The notes beneath the pieces are model-generated. The model saw only the letters and a list, made by a program, of their open reading frames with translations. It made no database searches and had not been told where the DNA came from. The translations under genes were made by a program, and so were the position numbers. Source: Clostridia bacterium (GTDB lineage Bacteria; Bacillota; Clostridia; Oscillospirales; CAG-272). From it: DNA of 38,523 nucleotides. Below, in pieces: positions 8,162 through 14,879 of the stretch (its first letter is position 1; each line of letters begins with the position of its first letter). The stretch lies in NCBI GenBank assembly GCA_900769475.1, contig CAAGGQ010000139.1:1-38523 (forward strand). The letters are read 5' to 3'.

Positions 8162-8883
8162 ATGATCTCCTCCTTTTTCATCACGGGGCCTTCCTTGCAG
8201 ATACGCTTGTTGCCGGTCAGGGTCTTGCAGGAGCATCCCATGCAAGCGCCAAAGCCACAGCCCATGCGTTCCTCAAAGCTAAGCTGACCGCTCGTAACGG
8301 TCGCCTTGGAAACCGCCTTCAACATCGGCTCGGGACCGCAGGTGTAAAAGTGGGTGTAGTCCAGCTCCTCCATGGCGTTGGTAACAAAGCCCTTGACGCC
8401 ATAGGAGCCATCGGCGGTGGCAACCAAAACCTTGGCGCCCAACGCCTTGAATTCTTCTTCGTAAAAGATCTCGTCCTTGGTGTTAAAGCCGAGAATGACG
8501 GTGACCTCCTTGCCCTCCTTGATCAATTCCTTAGCCAGGAGATAAAGGGGAGGAACGCCAACGCCGCCGCCCAGGAGCAGAGGCTTGTCGCCCGACAGGC
8601 TCAGATCGTAGCCGTTGCCAAGGCCGGTGAGAATATCCACCTTACCCTCGGTCATCTTGCTCATGGCCTCGGTTCCCTTTCCCACCACCTTGTACACCAG
8701 GGTGAGGGTGTCGCCCGCGCAGTCGCAAACCGAAATGGGGCGACGGAGATAGAAGCCGTCCAGCTTCAGATTGACAAACTGGCCCGGACGGGTGATATGG
8801 GAGGTGTCTCCCACCAACCGCATCCGATAAACGCTGGCCGTCAGCTGTGTATTTTCAATAATTTCGAACAGTCCCTGTTTCAT
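8149..8883 (-). CDS. pyrK: Dihydroorotate dehydrogenase B, FAD/[2Fe-2S] electron transfer subunit
   Basis: 244 aa. It couples PyrD to NAD+. The N-terminal FAD-binding barrel carries RRPISV (48-53), and the NAD-binding part carries LLGGGVGVPPLY (103-114) and TCGPEPML (181-188). The C-terminal cluster site is MGCGFGACMGCSC...ICKEGP with Cys209, Cys214, Cys217 and Cys229, the spacing expected for the [2Fe-2S] cluster. The ATG at 8883 has GAGG upstream. It lies 11 nt after carB and overlaps pyrD. The NAD-linked pair is the form used by anaerobic Gram-positive bacteria. Confidence 0.96.
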   Translation of the reverse strand: MKQGLFEIIENTQLTASVYRMRLVGDTSHITRPGQFVNLKLDGFYLRRPISVCDCAGDTLTLVYKVVGKGTEAMSKMTEGKVDILTGLGNGYDLSLSGDKPLLLGGGVGVPPLYLLAKELIKEGKEVTVILGFNTKDEIFYEEEFKALGAKVLVATADGSYGVKGFVTNAMEELDYTHFYTCGPEPMLKAVSKATVTSGQLSFEERMGCGFGACMGCSCKTLTGNKRICKEGPVMKKEEIIWEK

Positions 8884-8894
8884 GATAACCTCGA

Positions 8895-11800
8895 TTACGC
8901 GTCAATAGTGGAAATGCGCAGGGTGGTTTCGTCCAGAACGTCGAGAAGCACCTTCACGGTATCCAGAGAGGTGAACATGGTCACGTTGCTCTCGGTGGCA
9001 AACTTACGGATCTTAAAGCCATCGTTGGTGGTGCCGATGTCCCCGGGATCGGAGGTGTTGATGACGTAAGCGATATGCCCCTGGCGGATGGAATCCTGGA
9101 TCTCGTCGTTGTCCTCCTCGATCTTCTTGAGGATGTGGGTGCGGATGCCGTTCTGCTTGAGGAACTTGGCGGTTCCCGAGGTGGCCTCGATGTTGAAGCC
9201 CAGATCGTAGAAGCGGCGAATCAGAGGCAGAGCCTCCGCCTTATCCTTATCGGCAATGGTGGCAAAGACCGTGCCGTAATTCTGCAGGTGCATCCCCGAT
9301 GCCTGGAGTGCCTTGTACAATGCACGGTTGAGCTTATCGTCGTAGCCAATGGCCTCACCTGTGGACTTCATCTCGGGAGAGAGGTAAGCGTCAAGACCTC
9401 TGAGCTTGTTAAAGGAGAATACCGGAACCTTTACGTACCATCTCTTCTTCTCGTCGGGGTAGATGTCAAAGATTCCCTGCTCCTTCAGAGTCTTGCCCAG
9501 GATGACCTCGGTGGCAATATCCGCTAAGCTGTAGCCCGTTGCCTTGGAAAGGAAGGGAACGGTACGGGAGGAACGGGGATTGACCTCAATGACGTAAACA
9601 TCGTCCTTTTCATCCACGATAAACTGAATGTTGAACAGACCCACGATGCCAATGCCAAGACCCAGCTTCTTTGCATACTGCAGGATGGTGCCCTTGACCT
9701 TGTTGGAGATCGAGAAGGTGGGATATACCGAGATCGAGTCACCCGAGTGTACACCGGTACGCTCTACCAGCTCCATGATGCCGGGAACGAATACGTCGCG
9801 ACCGTCGCAGATGGCGTCGATCTCAACTTCCTTGCCCTGCACGTACTTGTCTACCAGTACCGGCTTGTCCTCGTCGATTTCCACGGCGGTGCGCAGGTAG
9901 TGGCGCAGCTGCTCCTCGTTGGCAACGATCTGCATGGCGCGGCCGCCAAGCACAAAGCTGGGACGCACCAGAACGGGATAGCCGATCTCGGCGGCGGCAC
10001 GGATGCCGTCCTCGATCTTGGTTACGGCGTGTCCCTTGGGCTGAGGGATCTGCAGATCGGTCAACAGCTTTTCAAAGGCGTCGCGGTTTTCTGCCTTGTC
10101 GATGGCGGCACAGTCGGTGCCAATGATCTTCACTCCCCGATCCATCAAGGGCTGTGCCAGGTTGATGGCGGTCTGTCCGCCCAGGGATGCAATCACGCCC
10201 TCCGGCTTTTCAAAATTGATGATGTTCATCACATCCTCAGGAGTGAGGGGCTCAAAGTAAAGCTTGTCCGCAGTGGTATAGTCGGTAGAAACCGTTTCGG
10301 GGTTGTTGTTGATGATAATGGCCTCGTAGCCGGCACGCTTGATGGTCTGCACGGCGTGTACGGTGGAATAGTCGAACTCTACACCCTGACCGATACGAAT
10401 GGGACCTGCACCCAGCACCACGATCTTCTTTTTGTTCGTCAGGATCGAGGTGTTCTCCCCCGTGTAAGAGGAGTAGAAATAGGGAATGTAGGCGCCTGTG
10501 TGGCAGGTATCCACCATGCGGAACACGGGAGCCAGCTTCTTTTCCAGGCGGAAATTGTAGACCTCGATCTCGGTGCACTTCCACATTCTTGCCACGTACT
10601 TGTCGGAAAAGCCCATCTTCTTGGCGGCAGCAAGGGTATCAAAATCAAAGGGGTTCTTGCGCAGCAGCTCTTCCATATCCACGATCCGCTGGATCGCCTC
10701 CAGGAAGTAGGTGGTGATCTGCGTTGCCTCGTGGATCTCCTCAAGGGAAGCACCGTGGTAGATCAGCTCGGCAATGGCAAAGATGTTATCGGAATGGAAC
10801 TCTCTCACGTAAGAGAGCAGCTCCTCTTTATTCATGCTATCAAACTTGGCGTGGTAGACATGATCCACACCGATCTCCAGGGAGCGAACGCCCTTGAGGA
10901 GGGCCTCCTCCAGGGTGGAGCCAATGCCCATGATCTCGCCCGTGGCCTTCATCTGCGTACCCAACAGGTTGGAGGCAGAGGTAAACTTATCAAAGGGGAA
11001 TCGGGGGAACTTGGAGATCACGTAATCCAACTGGGGCTCAAAGGCGGCGTTGGTATTAGCGATCTTGATCTCCTCCAGAGCCATACCCACAGCGATCTTG
11101 GCAGTCACGCGGGCAATGGGGTAACCCGAGGCCTTGGAGGCCAGGGCGGAGGAACGGGAAACACGGGGATTGACCTCGATGAGGTAATATTCCCCGGAGG
11201 TGGGATGTAGGGCGAATTGTACGTTACAGCCACCGGAGATCTTCAGCTCGCGGATGATCTTAATGGCCGAATCGTTGAGCATCTTCTTCTCTTTTTCCGA
11301 GAGGGTGAGAATGGGAGCCACTACGATGGAGTCACCCGTGTGAACGCCAACGGGATCGATGTTCTCCATACCGCAGATGGTAATGGCGTGATCGTTGGAG
11401 TCACGCATCACCTCAAACTCGATCTCCTTGTAGCCCTTGACCGATTTTTCGATCAGCACCTGATGCACGGGAGAAAGCTTGAAGGCATTGGTACCAACCT
11501 CGATCAGCTCCTGCTCGTTGTAAGCAAAGCCGCCGCCCGTGCCGCCCAGCGTAAAGGCGGGACGAAGGACTACGGGGTAGCCGATGCGCGCGGCCGCTGC
11601 CTTGGCCTCTTCCAGATCGTAGGTGATCTCGGAGGGGATGACGGGCTCGCCGATGGAAAGGCAAAGCTCCTTGAACAGCTCTCGGTCCTCGGCACGCTCA
11701 ATGGATTCCGAGCTGGTGCCCAGCAGCTCTACGCCGCACTCCTTGAGAACGCCCTTCTTTTCCAGCTGCATGGCCAGGTTCAGACCCGTCTGGCCGCCAA

Positions 11801-12068
11801 TGCCGGGAACGATGGCGTCGGGACGCTCGTACCGCAGGATCTTTGCGATATATTCCAGGGTCAGAGGCTCCATATATACCTTATCGGCAATGGTGGTATC
11901 GGTCATGATGGTGGCGGGGTTGGAGTTGACCAGAACCACCTCATAGCCCTCCTCCTTGAGGGCCAGACATGCCTGGGTGCCCGCATAGTCAAACTCAGCG
12001 GCCTGTCCGATAACGATAGGGCCCGAGCCGATAATCAGAATCTTCTTTAAATCCGTTCTCTTTGCCAT
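8895..12068 (-). CDS. carB: Carbamoyl phosphate synthase, large subunit
   Basis: 1057 aa, normal length. It makes carbamoyl phosphate from bicarbonate, two ATP and ammonia delivered by the small subunit. Two homologous halves are visible, each opening with a dinucleotide-type signature: LIIGSGPIVIGQ (about 11-22) and VVLGAGPIRIGQ (about residue 550). The C-terminal 120 or so residues are the MGS-like regulatory domain (ATIADKDKAEALP..., IEATSGTAKFL), where UMP or PRPP and ornithine effectors act in relatives. The ATG at 12068 has GGGAGG upstream. It follows pyrC by 42 nt. The glutaminase subunit gene carA is not adjacent and not in this window, which is unusual because the two are commonly neighbours. 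Confidence 0.97.
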   Translation of the reverse strand: MAKRTDLKKILIIGSGPIVIGQAAEFDYAGTQACLALKEEGYEVVLVNSNPATIMTDTTIADKVYMEPLTLEYIAKILRYERPDAIVPGIGGQTGLNLAMQLEKKGVLKECGVELLGTSSESIERAEDRELFKELCLSIGEPVIPSEITYDLEEAKAAAARIGYPVVLRPAFTLGGTGGGFAYNEQELIEVGTNAFKLSPVHQVLIEKSVKGYKEIEFEVMRDSNDHAITICGMENIDPVGVHTGDSIVVAPILTLSEKEKKMLNDSAIKIIRELKISGGCNVQFALHPTSGEYYLIEVNPRVSRSSALASKASGYPIARVTAKIAVGMALEEIKIANTNAAFEPQLDYVISKFPRFPFDKFTSASNLLGTQMKATGEIMGIGSTLEEALLKGVRSLEIGVDHVYHAKFDSMNKEELLSYVREFHSDNIFAIAELIYHGASLEEIHEATQITTYFLEAIQRIVDMEELLRKNPFDFDTLAAAKKMGFSDKYVARMWKCTEIEVYNFRLEKKLAPVFRMVDTCHTGAYIPYFYSSYTGENTSILTNKKKIVVLGAGPIRIGQGVEFDYSTVHAVQTIKRAGYEAIIINNNPETVSTDYTTADKLYFEPLTPEDVMNIINFEKPEGVIASLGGQTAINLAQPLMDRGVKIIGTDCAAIDKAENRDAFEKLLTDLQIPQPKGHAVTKIEDGIRAAAEIGYPVLVRPSFVLGGRAMQIVANEEQLRHYLRTAVEIDEDKPVLVDKYVQGKEVEIDAICDGRDVFVPGIMELVERTGVHSGDSISVYPTFSISNKVKGTILQYAKKLGLGIGIVGLFNIQFIVDEKDDVYVIEVNPRSSRTVPFLSKATGYSLADIATEVILGKTLKEQGIFDIYPDEKKRWYVKVPVFSFNKLRGLDAYLSPEMKSTGEAIGYDDKLNRALYKALQASGMHLQNYGTVFATIADKDKAEALPLIRRFYDLGFNIEATSGTAKFLKQNGIRTHILKKIEEDNDEIQDSIRQGHIAYVINTSDPGDIGTTNDGFKIRKFATESNVTMFTSLDTVKVLLDVLDETTLRISTIDA

Positions 12069-12110
12069 TTTGATTTCCTCCCGTATAGTAACGCAATTTC
12101 AAATCGATAA

Positions 12111-13328
12111 TTATTTCTTGTACACTGCCTCACCGTTGTGAACCGTGAGCAGATTTTCGCCAAAGAGCTCCATTCCCGTCAAAGGGGTAGCCCGTCCCAG
12201 GGAAAGGAAAGTTGCGGGATCCACCTTGGAGCAGGCCTCCAGATCCCAAACCGAGAAATCGTTCCCCAAGGGAATTCCAAAGCGACGGCGAGGGTTCAAC
12301 GCCATCAGCTCCACCAGCTTCTCCAGGGTCAGCACCCCGGGCTTGACCAGCTTGGTGTAGAGCAGGGGGAAGGCGGTCTCCAGACCCACAATGCCAAAGG
12401 CACTGCCGGCAAGGCCCTTCGACTTCTCCTCGGCCGAGTGGGGGGCGTGGTCGGTAGCGATCATATCCACGGTGCCGTCCAGGATCCCTTCCACCAGGGC
12501 CTCCCGATCCTCCCGCGAGCGCAGGGGGGGATTCATCTTAAAGCGTCCGTCCTCCTGCAGATCGTTTTCGTCCATCACCAGGTAGTGAGGCGCCGTTTCG
12601 CAGGTCACGTCCACGCCGCGCTTTTTGGCCTCGCGGATGAGCGCCACGCTCTCCTTGGCCGAAATGTGACAAACGTGATAGGCACAGCCGATCTCCTCGG
12701 CAAGGCGCAGATCGCGAGCGATCTGCTCGTATTCGCTCTCGGAGCAGATGCCCTTGTGACCGTGGGCCTTGGCGTAAACGCCATCGTGAATATAGCCGCC
12801 GTGCAACAGATCGTTGACCTCGCAATGTGCCACGATCATCTTGCCCAGAGATTTGGCAATCTCCATGGCGCGCCGCATCATGGCCTCGCTTTGCACGCCG
12901 CGGCCGTCATCCGAGAAGGCAATGACGTTGGGTGCCATCTCTGCCATGGCAGAGAGCGCCTCGCCCTTTTGCCCCACGGTAATGGCGCCGTAGGGATACA
13001 CGGCAATGCAGGCCCCCCCGGCGATCCGCTCCAGCTGCTGTTGCAGATGCTCCGCCGAATCGGGAACGGGGTTGAGGTTGGGCATGGTGCACACGTGGGT
13101 GTAGCCACCGTGCGCCGCCGCGCGGCTGCCGCTCTCCATGGTCTCCTTATAAGAAAAACCCGGCTCACGAAAATGCACATGCACATCGCAAAAACCGGGA
13201 AGGACAACACAACGTTCCAGATCAACAGAGCCAAGACCGCAATAGGAAAAGGAGGGAGCAAAAAGGGACAATGCGCCGTTGCGCACAACGGTAGTATTTG
13301 CCTTTCGCATTTCCAATACGTTTGTCAT
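12111..13328 (-). CDS. pyrC: Dihydroorotase (class I)
   Basis: 405 aa. It cyclises carbamoyl aspartate to dihydroorotate. The zinc-site residues expected in the amidohydrolase barrel are visible: His50 and His52 in DVHVHFREPG, Asp141 in FSDDGRGV, His168 in VAHCEV, His221 in HVCHIS, and Asp293 in ATDHAPH. Asp141 stands where other amidohydrolases have a carboxylated lysine, which fits the class I bacterial type. It is the first gene of the pyrimidine operon. The ATG at 13328 has AAGGAG 8 nt upstream, only about 28 nt from the promoter -10 box. Confidence 0.96.
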   Translation of the reverse strand: MTNVLEMRKANTTVVRNGALSLFAPSFSYCGLGSVDLERCVVLPGFCDVHVHFREPGFSYKETMESGSRAAAHGGYTHVCTMPNLNPVPDSAEHLQQQLERIAGGACIAVYPYGAITVGQKGEALSAMAEMAPNVIAFSDDGRGVQSEAMMRRAMEIAKSLGKMIVAHCEVNDLLHGGYIHDGVYAKAHGHKGICSESEYEQIARDLRLAEEIGCAYHVCHISAKESVALIREAKKRGVDVTCETAPHYLVMDENDLQEDGRFKMNPPLRSREDREALVEGILDGTVDMIATDHAPHSAEEKSKGLAGSAFGIVGLETAFPLLYTKLVKPGVLTLEKLVELMALNPRRRFGIPLGNDFSVWDLEACSKVDPATFLSLGRATPLTGMELFGENLLTVHNGEAVYKK

Positions 13329-13355
13329 AACGACTCCTTGAATTTTATTTTATAC

Positions 13356-13384
13356 ATTATATCATATCATGCCCCTATTGTCAA
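13356..13384 (-). promoter_or_regulatory. Sigma-A-type promoter of the pyrimidine operon
   Basis: On the minus strand there is a perfect TTGACA (13379-13384), a 17-nt spacer and a perfect TATAAT (13356-13361). The predicted start leaves a leader of about 20 nt before the pyrC ATG, which contains only the ribosome binding site. There is thus no room for a PyrR-binding attenuator or terminator. Control must be at initiation, by an upstream factor, or through the A/T-rich initially transcribed sequence. The last 15 nt (ATGATATGATATAAT) also occur at the pur promoter. Confidence 0.9.
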
Positions 13385-13514
13385 GGGAAAATCCCAAATC
13401 TTGATCGATTTTTCGAAATTGTCAAAAAGCCGTAGCAAAGGAGAGACTTTCTTGGCGTTTTGTGCAAAAAGGAAAATCCTCTCACGGTTCCTCCGATAAA
13501 AATCAAAAAAACTC

Positions 13515-13543
13515 TTTACATCACCCAAAAAATGTGTTATAAT
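13515..13543 (+). promoter_or_regulatory. Sigma-A-type promoter for the divergent plus-strand unit
   Basis: TTTACA (13515-13520), a 17-nt spacer and a perfect TATAAT (13538-13543). It points away from pyrC and would drive the small ORF at 13601 and the 136-aa gene at 13777. About 130 bases separate it from the pyr promoter -35 box, and no clear shared operator is visible there. Confidence 0.82.
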
Positions 13544-13600
13544 GAGTCTGCCAAACCAAGTTCATATTACGTGTTCCGGTATTTTTTACAAGGGATAACT

Positions 13601-13681
13601 ATGTCCGCTTGTATAAATAATATCATCATAGAATTTGATAAAAATGCAAATTCCAATGATGATATTATTCGAAAGATATAG
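13601..13681 (+). CDS. Possible 26-aa leader peptide or truncated gene
   Basis: ATG at 13601 with AAGGG 6 nt upstream encodes 26 residues rich in Ile, Asn and Asp, ending at TAG (13679-13681). It is the first ORF after the promoter at 13515-13543, about 50 nt from the likely start site. The same frame continues after the TAG (about 13682-13765) with a strongly hydrophobic stretch (LIGVCVFCAAASVVALFIW). The ORF may therefore be the front of a small membrane protein broken by a nonsense codon. Expression is uncertain. Confidence 0.35.
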   Translation: MSACINNIIIEFDKNANSNDDIIRKI

Positions 13682-13776
13682 GATCACGTAAAATTGGTTT
13701 GGCGACTAATCGGAGTTTGCGTTTTTTGTGCGGCAGCTTCGGTTGTCGCACTTTTTATTTGGAAAGGAGCCCAAAA

Positions 13777-14187
13777 ATGGAACCGCGCACCCTGCTGGAA
13801 TTCGACTACAGCGATCCCGCTCTCACCCGGAAAGAACGGGTGGAACATGCAGGAAAAAACCTCCTTCCCCCAAAGAGCTTTTTTGAGAATGATCCCGTCC
13901 TGAAGGAGCTGTCACAGGAGCAGCAGGACGACTTTTATTCTCTCATTTTCCATTGCCACCTTCTGGCCGCACAGACCCGCTCCGAGTTTTCGGTAGCCAT
14001 AGAGCCGGGAGAGGAAACCGCAAGCGTGGTGATCGTAACCAAGCAAATGCCCCTGTGTTCGAGCACCTCGGTGCTTCTCACCTCCTCGATTGAAAAATCC
14101 AAGGCCTTTGTTATGGAGGCAATCGACGAAAACGGCCCTAAGATCGTTTTGTATTTTCTTTACGAGCTAAAAACCACCAAATCATAA
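13777..14187 (+). CDS. Hypothetical protein, 136 aa
   Basis: The ATG at 13777 is chosen because GGAAAGGAG lies just upstream. An in-frame extension to 13699 would need a non-ATG start without a ribosome binding site. The product is soluble and acidic-neutral with no signal peptide or membrane segment. It has an N-terminal Asp/Glu/Lys-rich part (KELSQEQQDDFY) and a C-terminal half predicted to alternate beta strands (ASVVIVTKQMP, PKIVLYFLYEL). I do not recognise the family. It is the main gene of a short transcription unit divergent from the pyr operon. Confidence 0.65.
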   Translation: MEPRTLLEFDYSDPALTRKERVEHAGKNLLPPKSFFENDPVLKELSQEQQDDFYSLIFHCHLLAAQTRSEFSVAIEPGEETASVVIVTKQMPLCSSTSVLLTSSIEKSKAFVMEAIDENGPKIVLYFLYELKTTKS

Positions 14188-14221
14188 CGATCCAATCCCC
14201 CCGTAAACGGGTTTCACCATA

Positions 14222-14366
14222 AGCCTCCCTTGTGTAAAGGGAGGTGGCATTTTCGCAAGAAAATGACGGAGGGATTGTAAAAAATATCATTGTTCTACTG
14301 CGTTTTATGTTCCTTAACAATCCCTCAGTCGCCTTCGGCGCCAGCTCCCTTTACACAAGGGAGCCT
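14222..14366. repeat. MITE-like palindromic element (~145 bp) with imperfect terminal inverted repeats
   Basis: The left arm (14222-14278) and the inverted right arm (14319-14366) share TCCCTTGTGTAAAGGGAG near the ends and GAGGGATTGT at the inner ends. They differ in the middle (ATTTTCGCAAGAAAAT hairpin on the left, GCCTTCGGC hairpin on the right). No coding capacity is seen. CATAAG occurs just outside or at both ends (14218-14223 and 14371-14376) and could be a target duplication. I recognise this kind of sequence as dispersed in many gut Clostridia genomes (from memory). Confidence 0.72.
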
Positions 14367-14431
14367 GTGACATAAGAACATTCTGCGCTGACTTTTTGTT
14401 GGTTTTCTTCTCATCGGCAAAGCCTACATGG

Positions 14432-14456
14432 AACCCCGCCACTATGGCGGGGTTTT
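14432..14456 (+). terminator. Intrinsic terminator
   Basis: A 9-bp stem (AACCCCGCC, 14432-14440, with GGCGGGGTT, 14446-14454) and a 5-nt loop, followed by T residues. It would end transcription of the plus-strand unit after the MITE-like insertion, which lies between the gene stop at 14187 and this terminator. Confidence 0.75.
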
Positions 14457-14464
14457 CGGGATAC

Positions 14465-14784
14465 AAAAAACGCGCACTCTCCAAAGCGGAGAGTGCGCGC
14501 TCAGGCTACTGATAAACCCTGTTATAAAAGTAACAGTTCGTCAACGTGTATAAACTTGTTCGTCGCTTTTCTCTTGCAAGAAAGAGGCGCAAGAGAAAAG
14601 CTTGCAAAAGAGAACGCCGTAAGAAAATTTCACCGCCTGCGGGCGGCGAGGAGGCTTACGCAGCCTCCACCGCGCCGCCTTTTAAAAAAGCGGGCGAAAA
14701 CTTTCGTCAATTTGCCAGTGCGAATCCCTTTGTCAGCAATTCGAACGCGCAATCTCCGTTTGGAGAGTGCGCGCTGTTTTTTGA
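14465..14784. repeat. ~320-bp element bounded by inverted hairpins, non-coding
   Basis: The two ends are inverted copies of one hairpin with an A/T run outside. The left one is a 12-bp stem (14471-14482 with 14488-14499) preceded by AAAAAA. The right one is the same stem with one mismatch (14746-14757 with 14762-14773) followed by TTTTTT. Each reads as an outward-facing intrinsic terminator. Between them are a perfect 13-bp stem (14565-14577 with 14589-14601) and a GC-rich hairpin around 14642-14678. No plausible gene is inside. It may be a MITE-like repeat, a decayed element or a structured RNA locus. Confidence 0.5.
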
Positions 14785-14799
14785 TTCCTTTTTTGCGGT

Positions 14800-14867
14800 T
14801 CTTGAAAGAGGATAGGGGTGCGGGGGAAGGGGAAAACTTCTTGCAAGAAGTTTTCCCCTTCCCCCGC
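14800..14867 (-). terminator. Palindromic element copy 3 after the purine operon
   Basis: A perfect 48-bp palindrome (14820-14843 with 14844-14867) begins 12 nt after the fhs stop codon. The conserved tail CTTTCAAGAAC follows on the minus strand near 14800-14809. It is homologous to the elements after the GH2 gene and after the IMPDH gene. No U-tract follows the main stem, so it may work by stalling, by RNA 3'-end protection, or with a factor. Confidence 0.7.
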
Positions 14868-14879
14868 GGTCTTAATCCA

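Noticed and set aside
8162..8245. N-terminal extension of pyrD
   Set aside because: It overlaps the coding end of pyrK, and a perfect AGGAGG precedes the ATG at 8161, which gives the normal family length.
13329..13355. PyrR-type attenuator in the pyr leader
   Set aside because: The leader is too short and has no hairpin or U-tract.
14493..14879. Possible small gene with SPPAGGEEAYA-like translation
   Set aside because: The frame runs through hairpins and terminators with no ribosome binding site. Such text is typical of translated repeats.
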